Positions 34,897-49,763 of a stretch of 64,000 nt of DNA are shown piece by piece. The DNA is from Gaeumannomyces sp. JS-464. Its lineage: Eukaryota > Ascomycota > Sordariomycetes > Magnaporthales > Magnaporthaceae. The stretch covers positions 12,915,501-12,979,500 of the forward strand of contig NGZR01000001.1 of NCBI GenBank assembly GCA_002197995.1. Reading direction: 5' to 3'. The translations under genes and the position numbers were made by a program. The notes below the pieces were generated by a model, which was not told the DNA's origin, did not search any database, and worked only from the letters and a program-made list of their open reading frames with translations. The first letter of the stretch is position 1; the number at the start of each line of letters is the position of its first letter.

Positions 34897-37120
34897 ATGG
34901 AGCCGAATGGCAGCAAACAGTCCGGCGACGGCGATGGCGATGCAGATCGCAAACAATCCAAGGACGCGGGCATGCGCCGCCGCACTTGGACGAGCAATCC
35001 AAGACCCCTAAGAAGAGACGCAAGGTCAACCATGGTAGGCGGGCCCAGCGCAAAACAGCTACCACTATCCCCCTCTGCGCCTGCCTAGTACTGACTGCTC
35101 TGAGCGCCCACGCGCTGCTCCTACTAGCCTGCGTTTACTGCCGTAGATCTGTATGTCCTCAGTGTGTCCGGTGTCCTTCAATGGCGCATCGCACCTTTCT
35201 TCCTTCCTCAAGCAACATGAACCGCCCTTGTCAGGGACTCGCCGAAAGCGTGCCTCGCCCGGCCGAATTATAACTGACACCGTGGACTTTCTGGCCGCTT
35301 TTAGCATATGACTTGCGATCTCGTATGTAAGATTTCTTTCTTTTCATTCTCGGAGCCCGTTGGGGGGCCAGGACGCTCAAGCCTGTGTTAGCCTCATGGG
35401 TCACTCATGGTGCAGTCGTGCCTCTACTGACCACTGGGCAACGCGCGTAGGAGCGACCATGTACCAGATGTATAAAACGCAATATCGGCCACCTTTGCCA
35501 CGACGAGCCGCGCGAGCACGAGACAAAGAAGGCCAAAAGCAGCACCATGGGAACCTCTACCGTCGATGAGATTGAGACGCAGTCGGACATGGCGCAGGCC
35601 TCGGTGGCGGACCAGGGCGTCGGCTCCATGGGTCCTCCGCCATCCTTCGACAACAGAATGGACTCTGTGGGCGGCACCCAGGCCGGCAAGCCGGCCGGCT
35701 TTGGTGCTATGAACTCATTAGGCCAGGGCAACTCCCTTCTCGTGCAGCAACAAGCATCGCGAGCCAATGTGGGGGCCCCGAGCGGTCTCGGCCAGTGTAC
35801 GTTACGGCATTTTTACGTTAATGCTCTGGGCTAGATGCCACACGAGAAAGCATTGCTGACCCAGTCTCATTGCGTTGCCGTGGCCCCCCTGTGGACAGTT
35901 GCCGGATTCCCGGACGCATGGTTCAACCAAAACCACTTCCACGACATGCACAGCTACCACCCCAGCTACAACCTTATAACCCCTGAAGTGACCAACGAGT
36001 TCAACCTACTGAGCGACTTCCTGCATGGAAGTTTGCTGGAGGACGGGGCATTGCTGGATGACCAGATGCAGGGCATCACTGGGACTGAATCGAGCCTGGG
36101 GCTAGGTCTGCCAGGGAGCAGCGGCGGCGCCGACGCGGGAGCCAACAGCATGTTGCCTCCGAGTTCCACGTCGAAGGACGCCCTGGCGACCCCGCAGGCA
36201 GACAAGGGTAAGGCCATCTCCAGGCCCGGGAGCGTGGTGCCCATCGATAAGGCTCGCGAGTACTACCTCCAGGCGGCCGACCCGTCGGGCAACGACACGC
36301 CCGAAGCGCGGATGCAACGGCTGCTCAAGGCCAAGTACGACGCGGGGCTGCTGAAGCCGTTCAACTACGTTAAGGGGTACGCACGGCTGAACTCTTACCT
36401 GGACAGCCATATCGCGGCGTCGTCCAAGCAGAAGATCCTGCGGCAGCTGGACCGGTTCCGTCCCAAGTTCCGGGAGAAGGTGCACGCGCTCACAGACATG
36501 GAGCTCGTCTTCGTTGAAATGTGGTTTGAGAAGACGCTCATGGACTACGACCGCGTGTTTGCGAGCATGGCCATCCCTGCCTGCTGCTGGGCCGGACCGG
36601 GGAGATTTTCAGGGGTAACAAGGAGATGGCAGAGCTCATCAACGTGCCAGTTGACAGTTTACGTGATGTATGCATCTGACCTTGCTACCCCTTTTTGTTC
36701 TTTTTGGTTTCGCTACTGATGCCAACTTGATGGGCCACGACTGACCTATGACTTCACCTTCGGGCTAGGGCAAAATTGCACTGCATGAGATATTGACAGA
36801 AGAATCGGTGGTCCGATACTGGGAAGAGTTCGGCACCATCGCATTCGACCCGGCACACGACACCCTATTGACAGCGTGCTCACTCAAGAACCCGGATGAC
36901 AAGTCGACAGACCCGCCGATCAAGTGCTGTTTTTCACTGAAAATTCGGAGGGACGACCATAAAATGTAAGACTCTTCTTCCTTGCTGTAAACCTGCCGGC
37001 CGGTGAAGAAATCAATGTTCTGTTTGCTGCCTACCTAGGTAGGCTATCTTTACTGACATCCACTCCAGTCCAAGCTTGATCGTAGGCAACTTTCTACCCC
37101 ACGACCCGCCTGACGACTAA
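34897..37120 (+). CDS. acuK: Transcription activator of gluconeogenesis AcuK/ERT1
   Basis: A Zn(II)2Cys6 regulator that, in characterised fungi, activates gluconeogenic genes during growth on non-fermentable carbon. Seven exons: 34,897-35,034, 35,128-35,150, 35,305-35,322, 35,451-35,796, 35,899-36,667, 36,769-36,965 and 37,069-37,120, giving about 514 residues. KKRRKVNH leads into the zinc cluster (Cys48, 51, 58, 64, 67, 76) with HMTCDL on an 18-nt exon. A Ser/Gly-rich middle follows, then a PAS-type domain (about 385-490) with LMDYDRVFASMAIPACCW and INVPVDSLRDGKIALHEIL, and the end SLIVGNFLPHDPPDD. Two missing bases break the frame: at GGG near 34,970, and at TGGGCCGG near 36,588. The nuclear location is known for the family. 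Confidence 0.88.
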
Positions 37121-37973
37121 AGACAGCACAGTTCTTTGTCGCTTGGGTTGGTCAGGCGAGGGTCTGAAAGTGCGTTTGAGATTCCAAGAGTTCACAGCAT
37201 CCCAACAAACTGCTGTATCTTGAAGATGGCGTGAGGAAAGACCTAAGGGCATCTATCTTCCCGGTACTACAGCTCTGGTGCCGAGGCTACTCCAGGCTCG
37301 AGTGGCCTGCATGGTAAAGTAATAGCAACTTTAGTCATTGGTGGCCTGAGGATGCATGGCACCGAGATATTATGAGTATACGACATGGAACCCAGGCAAC
37401 ATGCGCCTTGACGGTATCTACCTACTTAGGGATTTGGGCACCTTTATGGAGCCAAACCTGCTGCTCACGATACAGCTAGGAGAATCCAAAATTGGAGTGC
37501 CTACCTTGCTATGTACCTACCTACCTAGAAATACGAAATCATGTTCCAAATCCCTCGATGTCCACATGCCCCGCCGCCTCTCACATGCCGGTCGTGATTT
37601 TCAATCCATCAGGGCTTACGCACACAGGTTATATTCGACCCTAATCCGTCCTCGCCGCCACTTATCGCGGCCTGATAGAACCATTCTCTCCCTTTTCTCG
37701 GTCTTCTCTCTTGCTTTTTTTTCCTTTTCTATTTTCATGTTCGACGTTGTATAGGTAGGTAGGTATTTTAACTGCTATTGTCTAGAATTTGCATGGTGGT
37801 ACCTACCAGGCAACCACGTCGGGGACTTATGTTGCAATCATGTCGTGCCTTCCTCCTCCCAACATGGATCCATTGGGCCTTTATGAAAATCCCAAGTGTC
37901 CACAATCCATCGTAGGCCTCAGCCAGGGAAGGCTCCGAATCTCATCTTCGTCGCCCACACTCCAGAGTAGACA
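37121..37973. other. Intergenic acuK-SPO22
   Basis: No gene. It contains TACCTACCTACCTAG at about 37,513-37,527 and TAGGTAGGTAGGTA near 37,752, both members of the motif family noted elsewhere. Confidence 0.5.
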
Positions 37974-40900
37974 ATGCCGCCAACGCCTGCAGAGGCCGCC
38001 CCTAACGGCCGGGCTAACAAGATCAAGAAGCTGAAGGCTACGGTCACCAGTAATTTCTCTCTTTGTCGATCCCATGTCCACCCACGCACGCTTCTATACA
38101 CAACGGCACTGACCAGCCCCAGAACTTGCTGAGGACTTGATCCAGACCCTCCAGACCCGAAGTCCCGAGCCCGCCGCAGCGGCCACCCTTCACGCCAGCG
38201 TTCGCAAGCACATCCGTAGCATCCAGCAGCACCAGAGCCAGTACCATCTTCACCAGACTCCCGGCGTCGGGCTTTACGGCGACCGAACCCTCGACAAGCT
38301 TGGCACGAACCTCTGGAACCGATGCACCCATGTCCGGCGAGAGATCGCAGACAAGGAACCGGCGGCCGCCCAGAAAGCCCTACTTCTGTCCGCCCGTGTC
38401 CTCGCTTTCCAGATCATCCATGTAGTCCAGTGGGAAGATGGCTACACCCCTGGAACTTTGACCTACCTGATGAGGCTGGGCCTGAAAGCAGCCAGATCAT
38501 GTATTGGTGAGCGCACACCGAGTCCGCACCATGGCATAGCGGTGTCGCTGACGATCCAGAAGAGGAGCAAGATTCGGAACTCGCCCAAATTGTGGTTCAG
38601 CAGCTGGCCGAATACGAGGGTAGAGCAGACAAGCTGTGCAAGGGAGATATCGAAGCTGGCCAGGCTCACGAGTGCTCCAGACTGAGGGCGGAGTATTACG
38701 GCGTGCGTGTGGCTCTGGTATGTAAAAGTGCCTACCTATCCAACACGTTCTGTCTGAAAGAATGATTACCGACCGATTCTGGCAGTGTTGGAAAGAGAAT
38801 AGACTCGAGGTCGCCGAGCACATGTACGCCCAGGTGGAATCTCTGCTCCCATCCTTGGACCACAATTCCGCGGAGAACCTAGCCGAAGTTCTTTACGAGA
38901 TTGGTAGGGACTTGGCCATGGTGAAGAGAGACTTTCCCATGGCCTCTAAATGGTTGGGGAGGAGCAACGACATCATCACCAGCCAAACATTGGTCAACTC
39001 TCTACCGAAGGGGTAAACCTCAGGCTCTCCATCTTCCAGGCATATATCACGGCCCTTCTTGGACTCGAGACTGCTGAGGGCTTTGAGAAGGCACGCGGCC
39101 TAGTCGGCTATCTTGAAACCGAGATTGGGAACAGCCGTTTGTTCTCATCCTCAACCTTGAGCTGCTCAGTAAGTCGCCTGCCGAAGTTTTCGACGGCGAG
39201 GCCTACGCCGACGTCCTCCGCCGCATGATCAAGGTCTTCAAGTACACAGACCCCAACTTCAAAGCCCTGAAAAGGCACATTCAAAAGCTCCACGAGAAGA
39301 GCCCTGGCCTCGGGGTGAAGGTCCTCGATGAGTTTCTACCGAGCCTACAGGATGTCAACTTTGAGGGGGGCAACGGCGCCGAGTGGTATGACAAGCTCGT
39401 CGTCCTCAGGGTGAAAATGACTACCCAACACCGAGAGTCTATGGACAACATTCGGCAGGCTAAGGCATCCTTCTCCAAGTTGGAACTGCCAGTCGGGACA
39501 AAGGCGGCCACAGGCTCGCAGATGGTATACAGTGCCCATTCAGTCGTGCAAGTGTCAAATTTCGGTATCTAACAGTGCTGCGGACCAGTTGATCTGGAAG
39601 ATGATCGACGCTGGCTATTCCCAGGGACACTGCGACTTGGCAGCTGAATGGTGCCATCTCGCTCTTGCGCCAGTTTTCCGGGATTCAGGCCCGATCAACA
39701 GAGCCAAGGTTGAAAGGTGAGTTGTCGCAACCCATCCATAGGCCATTGTTTGTTTCAAAGATATCTGCTCACCCTTGACAGAAAGTTGTTGCTCTGCAGT
39801 CTATCTCTCAACGACCTGCCAGCGGCCCTATCCATATACCACAGCATGGATGAGCAAGCACAGAAGGACGAGATGACAAGGTATTTGATGTTCAAAGTTG
39901 CAGCTCGTAGTGGCGACTTTGGGTTGGCTGCCCAATGCATGGAAACCTTGAGCGCCTCCGACAAAGGAGAGGATTTGCTGTACGCGTGTGTCCTGGATGC
40001 CCAAAAGGCTGGCGACAACACATGCGTTGCCGAGGCCTTGAAGCGGCTTGTCCGGGGTGTGAGCTTAAGACGGACAGCTCGATCCACCTCCCAACACTTC
40101 TAAGATGCACCATCCGATATCTGCACAAGCTGCTGGAAGACAGCGACAGTCATGCCGATCGCGAGAGCGTCATCTCGGATATTGCAACAATGTTCGATCA
40201 AGGTTTGTGCCTAATTATCTCTCCGGGAGGTTCATGCCGGTGGGCTTGATGCTCACGACAGCTTCACAGCTGCAAAAGGAATGGAAAGAAACGAGACAGA
40301 CGCCAGCGGCAACAAACTGTTCGGTCTCAAAGAGCTCGAATGGTTTTGTCAGAATGCTTACAACCTGGCAATCAAGAACGCTCAGAAGTGGGATCCACGC
40401 CAGGTGGTTCGGACCCTAGACGCTTGCATCAGAATCGCGGTCCAATTCCCGTCCGACGCAAGCTCTCCGGTGGCTAGCGACCTCCCTCTCCGCAGGCTAT
40501 TCTGCCATTTTGTGAACGCATCTGCTCTGGCCGCTCTTGCTCGAGGCCAGGATGAAGTTGAGAAACAGCTTCTCGACTATCAAGGGGTGCGGGAGAACGT
40601 GTCAGGATTTGAGGCAGCGCTGGATGCCTATCAGCAGAGTGAGGGTGTTTCGCCGGCCGACTACAGGCACTTGCTCAAGAAACTCCAGACCATCATCATC
40701 TTCGATCTGGAAGCCGCCATTCATCTAGAACAGTTTTCCCAACTTGGCGAGGTGGTGCGACGGGCTGTGATCTGCGAGAATGCCGACACATTCAGAGCCA
40801 TGGCGGACTGCGTCTTGCGGTTGCAAGGGCCCTGCCAGGTTCCCTCGCAAGGTGCGTTCTCTAGCCATTAGGGCTTGGAAAGCAAAAGCCGCTGACCGAC

Positions 40901-41395
40901 TACGTGCTTCTGTAGAATTCTATTCCACTCTGAGCCTGATAATCAACCAGCTTTCGGAGCTGCAAGACGACGACTCAGCCACACTTTCGAGATACATTCG
41001 CTGTCTGTTCCAGGCAACGATGGGACTGGATCCAGAGCTGGCATTTCAAGAGCTCAAAACGGCGTGCGGTGTGGTGAGGAAATCCGTCGAGGTAAGGGGC
41101 AGTCCCGTAAGCGCATCACGGAGGCTGGTTCTGATTTACTTATTCCTGATATGCGGGTCTGTGGCAGGTCAAAAACTCACCGTGGTCCCGCGAAGAGCTG
41201 GAGTGGATTGCGACCGTGGCATATAACCACGGGCTCGACTGCTTCAGCCAGGGAGGCGAGGAAAGGGCTAAGAGGTGGATCCTCATGGCCATCAACCTGG
41301 CTCACTACAATGACGACAAGGGCAGACTGGAGCGCCTAATGCATGAGAACTACATGTCTCTGACACTGAGGCGACAGAATGAACGAGCAGCTTGA
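37974..41395 (+). CDS. SPO22: SPO22/ZIP4 (TEX11-like) meiotic protein
   Basis: A TPR-repeat scaffold of the ZMM group that promotes interfering crossovers and synaptonemal complex assembly in meiosis. Exons: 37,974-38,049, 38,123-38,506, 38,563-38,717, 38,786-39,524, 39,576-39,716, 39,782-40,202, 40,270-41,091 and 41,168-41,395, giving about 989 residues. Recognisable segments include TLDKLGTNLWNRCTHVRRE, WKENRLEVAEHMYAQVE, AEVLYEIGRDLAMVKRDFP, HLPTLLRCTIRYLHKLLED and KNSPWSREELEWIATVAYN. Frame corrections are needed near 38,986 (A run), 39,137, 40,053 (G run) and 40,848. The 39,525-39,575 intron join does not keep phase as written and is unresolved. The stop lies 160 bp from the stop of the opposing xanthine dehydrogenase gene. 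Confidence 0.85.
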
Positions 41396-41555
41396 TGTTT
41401 ACCTACTTTGCTACCTACCTATATATCAGCTGGAACGAGTTTACCTTCAGTGAGCTGTAAACAGACCTGGCCACTACACCCAAACCGCAGTCGAAAGCCA
41501 AAGAGAGCAAAATTGTCGTAACTTGGACTAAAAAGTACAAAGCCAACTCAAGAGC

Positions 41556-44500
41556 TCAGATAGCGATGAAAAAGTTCTTCTCCCCGTCCTTGGGCACGAC
41601 CCTGGACCGCTCCATGACGGGGTCGACACAGGCGAGGCGGATGCGCTCAGGGGTGGCGGGGCTCTCGAGGCGGAGGAGCCCGTCGTCCTTGTCGTCGGCG
41701 CCCACAGTGGCGGCGACACCGTACTGGGCGCGGGCGGCCTTGAGGGCCTCGCGGATGGCGAAGAAGACGGCGCTGCCCATGAACAGGGGCGGCTCGCCGA
41801 CGCCCCTGCTGCGCTGGATGGTGCGCAGGTCCTGCCACTCAACGTCCTTGAGCAGGGTCACATTGAACTGCTGGGGCACGTCGCGGAAGCCGGGGATCTT
41901 GTAGGTGCCGGGCCCGCGGGTGAAGAGCTGGCCGGCCTGGGGCCCGGAGCGCAGCCAGAGCGACTCCTCCATGGTGAAGAGGCCCATGCCCTGGACGAAG
42001 GCGCCCTGGATCTGGCCGTAGTCGATGGCCGGGTTGATGCTGCGGCCGACGTCCATCTTGACGTCGGCGCGCAGGCACGTCCAGGTGCCCGTGAGCGTGT
42101 CCACCTCGCACTCGGCCGCGGCGACGCCCTGGGTGAAGTAGAAGAACATCTTGCCCTTGTTCTCACCCCACGAGTAGCCGATCTCGGGCGTCTTGTAGAA
42201 GCCCTGGGCCGAGAGGTTGACGCGGTCAAAGTAGGCGGCCTCGGCGAGCTGGCCCATGGTGGCCTCGGGCCCGAGCTTCTCGCGGTACGGGGCCAGGCGG
42301 GCGTTGAGCTGGTCGCAGGCGTTTGCGATGGCGTAGCCGTTGAGGTCGGACGAGGCCGAGGCGGCCGTGGCCGAGGCGTTGGCGACCGTGTTGGTGGCCG
42401 TCTCGGAGATGTGGACCTGGTCGAGCGGCACGCGCAGGGCCTGCGCCGCCACCATGGCCATCTTTGTGTGCAGGCCCTGGCCCATCTCGGTGCCGCCGTG
42501 CGCGACCAGGACGGAGCCGTCGTGGTAGATGTGCACCAGCGCGCCCGCCTGGTTGAGCCAGAGGGCGGTGAAGGAGATGCCGAACTTTGTCGGGACGAGG
42601 GCCAGCCCCCGCTTGCGCCAGCGGTGGGCCTCGTTGAAGCGCGCGGCCGCGGCCTTGCGGGCGGCGTACTCGGTCTCGTCCTGCAGCTGGCGGTACATGA
42701 GCGGGACGTGCCAGTCGGTCAGGGCCTGGTTGAAGTGCGTCTCGTCGAGGGGCTGGTACATGTTGACCTCGCGCAGGCGCTCGACGGGCATCCCCAGGCG
42801 GTCGGCGACCTCGGCCATGTACGTCTCGGCGATGAACATGCCCTGGGGCCCGCCGAAGCCGCGGAAGGCCGTGTTGGACATTGTGTTTGTGCGGCAGATG
42901 CGGCCGCGGACGTGGACGTTGGGCACGCGGTAGCAGTTGTCGCTGTGCGTCATGGCGCGCTCGCACACGGCCGCGCTCAGGTCCCACGACCAGCCGCCGT
43001 TGTTGAACACGTCCAGGTCCAGTGCCTGCATCCTGCCGTCGGCGTTGACCCCGACCTTCCACCGCCCCAGGAACGGGTGCCGCTGGCCCGATGTCACCAT
43101 GTCCTCCTCGCGTGTCAGCATGCACCGCACCGGCCGCCGCGTCTTTTGCGCCGCCAGGGCCAGGATCGAGCTCAGCGGCACCGACCGCGACTCCTTGCCG
43201 CCGAACCCGCCGCCCAGCCGCTTGACCTTGACAAGGACCTTGTTGACCTGGACGTCGCAGACACGCGCCGCATACACTTGCCTGTCCGGGAGGGTCACGC
43301 AGCTTGTTAGCACACTGGCACAGCCGAGTCTCCGGGCGGATGGCACCTAGTTCAACTGCTCAACTTACGTCTCGTTTGCGTTCTGGGTGCTGCAGTAAAT
43401 ATCCATCTCGCCGTCTTCAGGCTTGGGCACCACCAGAGCCGCATTCGTTTCGAGATAGAAGTGCTCCTGGCCGCCCATGCGGGCCACGCCGCTGAAGACG
43501 TGGTCGCACTTGGCAAACGCGGCCTCCGGGTCGCCCTTCTTGATCTCCCTGAAGAACTTGTAAAAGCTCTCCTTCTCGATGGCCTCCTCGATGGTGAAAA
43601 CGGCAGGCATGTCCTCATACTCGACCTTGACGGCGCGGGCGCCCTCGGCGGCCTGGAGGGCCGTCTTGGCCAGGATCATGGCGATGGGCTGACCCGTGGT
43701 GAAGACCTCGTCCTCGGCGAAGAAGACCTCCTCAAAGTGCGGCGCGCCCCAGCGGTTCAGCTCGGGCCGCGGCAGGTCGTGCCGGTCCACGTAGTCGACC
43801 ACGCCCGGGATCTCGAGCGCGGCCGAGTAGTCGACCGACAGGATCTTGGCGTGCGCCTTGGTGGACAGCACGAGGCAGCCGTGCAGCTCGTTGGCCAGCG
43901 GTGGGATGTCGTCCGTGTACTGCGCCTCACCTGTCGTCTGCTTCAGCGCCGCCAGGTGAGGGTTCGCCTTCCCGACAATCTCCTGCTGGTACGCTGCCGT
44001 GGTGTCGACGTCGATCATCCCGGTAGAGATGTCCCTCTCCAGCTCCTCAATGGCATCCTTGTCTGCGTGCTCGGCAGCAGAGGAAGCAGCCCCTTGGCCG
44101 CTCAGCTCAGCCATGACGTCGTGGTAGAAGCGGTAGAAGAAGCCCAGCGCAAGCGACTTGCGGTAGGAAGCCATGCCGCCCGGTACGCCGAAGGGGAGAT
44201 TGAAATCCTCCTCCAGAGCGTTCATGCTGCCCTCGAGCGTCTCCAGCTCGGCGAACCTCTTGCCGGCCATGAAATCCGACGTGGCTTTGGCCGCTAGCGT
44301 GGACGCAGCCATTCCTCCGAAGACAAGGTTACACTTCTCTACGACGCCATCAGCGTCCAGCTTCACCTTGAGCGCCGCCGTGACAATCGCAATGTCGTCG
44401 TCCTTCCTCTTGGCCTGTTTATACGACCGGAAATACTCGCCCTTCTCCTGGGTCAGAGGAATGCGAATCGAAGAAATGACCGCGTCGGCCTCAAGCGCCG

Positions 44501-46079
44501 TCCGTCGGTAGCCCCGGAAGAAGGTGGACATGGGTATCTCGGTTTCCTTGGCTTGCGACTTTGCCAGCAGGACCGAGTCCGAAGCAACAAAGATGGGATT
44601 TAGGTCCGAGATAGGTGACGCGGTGACGAGATTGCCGGCGGGTGTACCAACATTCCTGATCTGCCTCCCCGCAAAATACTTGAGCTGCTTGTACATGGCA
44701 GCGAAGACCTGCGATCGAGCGTCGCCATAACGAGAGATGGCCTCTTTACAGATGGCCTCGAGGTCCGTAAGCGTGACATTGCCGCCGACCTCGACGTGGT
44801 CATCTTTCAAGGAGTACTGGCGCAGCTCGGGTATGTCGCCAACATAGACGGAGACGGGGTACTGCTGTGCCTTGAACTTGATCTCGATCTGCGTCTCGGT
44901 GCTGCCACCGATGATCTTGGCGTCCGGGAAGGCACTCTTCAGCTCGAGCAGTTGGTCCAAGGTCACTGGGCGGTACCACCGCTTCCTCTTGTTTCCAAAG
45001 GATAGCGGCTTGAACGCGTGCTTCTTGAGTGCTGGCGGGAAGATAAGCTCCGTCTCCGGGTCGTATTTGACCAAGTCCGGGCGCGTGAAGGTCTTGAGCG
45101 GGAGCTGATCGCCCGCGGAGTTGGAAGCCGACGTGCAGCAGCCACCCGGAGGGCCGTCACCATTTTCCATGCAACAGCCGCTCCCGCCGGCTGCGGTGGA
45201 GTTGCCGCAGCCATTGTGTGCCTTTTTGACGCTGAAAGCCTGGGCAGCGTCGAGAATAGGCCGGTAGCCGGTACAGCGGCACAGGTTGCCATCGAACGCT
45301 TCTTCGACGTCATGTTCCGACGGAGCCGAGTTATTCCTCAGAAGCGCATACAAACCTACGCAATGGAAAGGGCATGGTTGTCAGCGACTCGAGAAGCGGG
45401 TTCAGGGTATAAGAATAGGGGTATTTCAATGTGCAAAATCCAGGGTTAGGGTCAAGGGGACAGACTCATGGCAATCCCAGGGGTGCAAAAGCCGCATTCT
45501 AAGGGACCAAGAAAGTTAGTTATTCGGACGCTGCCGCCTCTGAATATCGTCGGGCAAGGGATTCATGGCCAGTCTTACGGCTTCCATTGCCCTGGGCAAT
45601 CTGCTGCTGAGCTACGTGTGGCTTCTTGGAGTTTCCGATGCCTTCGATGGTGATGACATGCTTCCCATCGACGCTGGCCAGCGGGGCCAGGCAGGCGTTG
45701 ACGCTGGCATGGTAGATCTGCTTGGTGGTTGGGTTCCAGGCTGCGACAACGACGGTGCAGGCTCCGCAACCGCCCTCTCCACAGCCACTGCCCGGTTATA
45801 TGACGTTCTCTCATATCAGCGGGCTGACAAGCGCATGAGATGACAAGTTAGCTTGTCAAGTGGGTTTGAAGATGGCAACGGGACGGGAATGGATTACAGC
45901 TTGGTGCCAGTCAGGCCAATACCCCTCAGATACTCGAGAAGAGTGATCTCGGGGTCTATCTCGTCAAGCACAACTCTGGTGCCGTTGAGGAAGAAGGAAA
46001 CGCTGTCCTCGTAGGTGGTCGTGAGCGGGCGCAAAGGCAGCGATATGTCCCGCTGCGGGGGCACCGCAGTCGGTGCCAT
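41556..46079 (-). CDS. xdh: Xanthine dehydrogenase (purine hydroxylase I)
   Basis: Oxidises hypoxanthine and xanthine to uric acid with NAD+, using two 2Fe-2S clusters, FAD and the molybdenum cofactor; the first step of purine nitrogen use. Five exons read without any frame correction: 45,898-46,079, 45,579-45,787, 45,466-45,498, 43,369-45,355 and 41,556-43,281, giving 1,378 residues, normal for fungal XDH. Cluster ligands are Cys63, 68, 71 and 93, then Cys132, 135, 167 and 169 (CGFC is on a 33-nt exon). The FAD domain has IIGGSTETQIEIKFK and NVGTPAGNLVTASP. The Mo domain has GGFGGKESRSV, FRGFGGPQGMF, EMGQGLHTKM and GVGEPPLF (catalytic Glu near 1,300). A Cys-rich linker (about 190-215) follows the Fe-S domain. 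It ends NFFIAI, with no peroxisomal signal. It is divergent to HPPD, with shared upstream GATA motifs. Confidence 0.96.
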
Positions 46080-49095
<3,016 letters not shown>

Positions 49096-49763
49096 TTGCT
49101 CTCCTTGCTTTTCTTGTGCGGCCCTGTCTCTTGTTTGCTTCTTCTTTTCCTTGACACGGAGCCCCTGATTTGTTAGGATCGACAATGCTAGCCATGTCCG
49201 AACGGGGCGGTTGCGGCGTGACGACTTTGTGAAAAAGAATTTGGACTTTTTTGTATATACTATCTGCATATGGGCTGGCTTCGCTGTAGTCGGTATCCGA
49301 CCCGGGAGTAGTTGCCGCGCGGTCGCGGTAACACGGTACGGCCAATAGGCAAACATCAACCTGTTGGAAACTTGACGATACTGCTCCAACCATTAGTTCG
49401 TGACCATGACCAAGGTTTTGTTGTTGATCTCTTTCCAAAGTACATCAGCAGAACTTGAATAACCACATTCGGGTGACCCCTATTTGGGTGGGGCGACATA
49501 TCCCAGCTTGAGTCCACGACATATCGAAGACTGGTACCTAATCGAAAGAATGCCCATCCATCATGGGCCAAACGCCTTCTATATCTGCCCTACTATGTAA
49601 GGTCTCCAACGCCTTCCCATCCCGCGCTTTTGTATTTTTTTTTTTTTTTTTTCGCACGGTCAAATCCCTCGAAACGCTCGTAGAAGCAGCCAGGTCACCA
49701 GCAATAGCTTCTTTCGTAATGCTGTTTTTTTTTCTTTTCTTTAGTGTAATCCTTGGGCCACAG
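49096..49763. other. Convergent intergenic HPPD-SSL1
   Basis: 3' ends of two converging genes. A T run of about 20 lies at 49,632-49,652. No gene seen. Confidence 0.5.

Noticed and set aside
42411..43310. 299-codon ORF on the plus strand
   Set aside because: It is a shadow of xanthine dehydrogenase, produced by high GC third positions. No family match.
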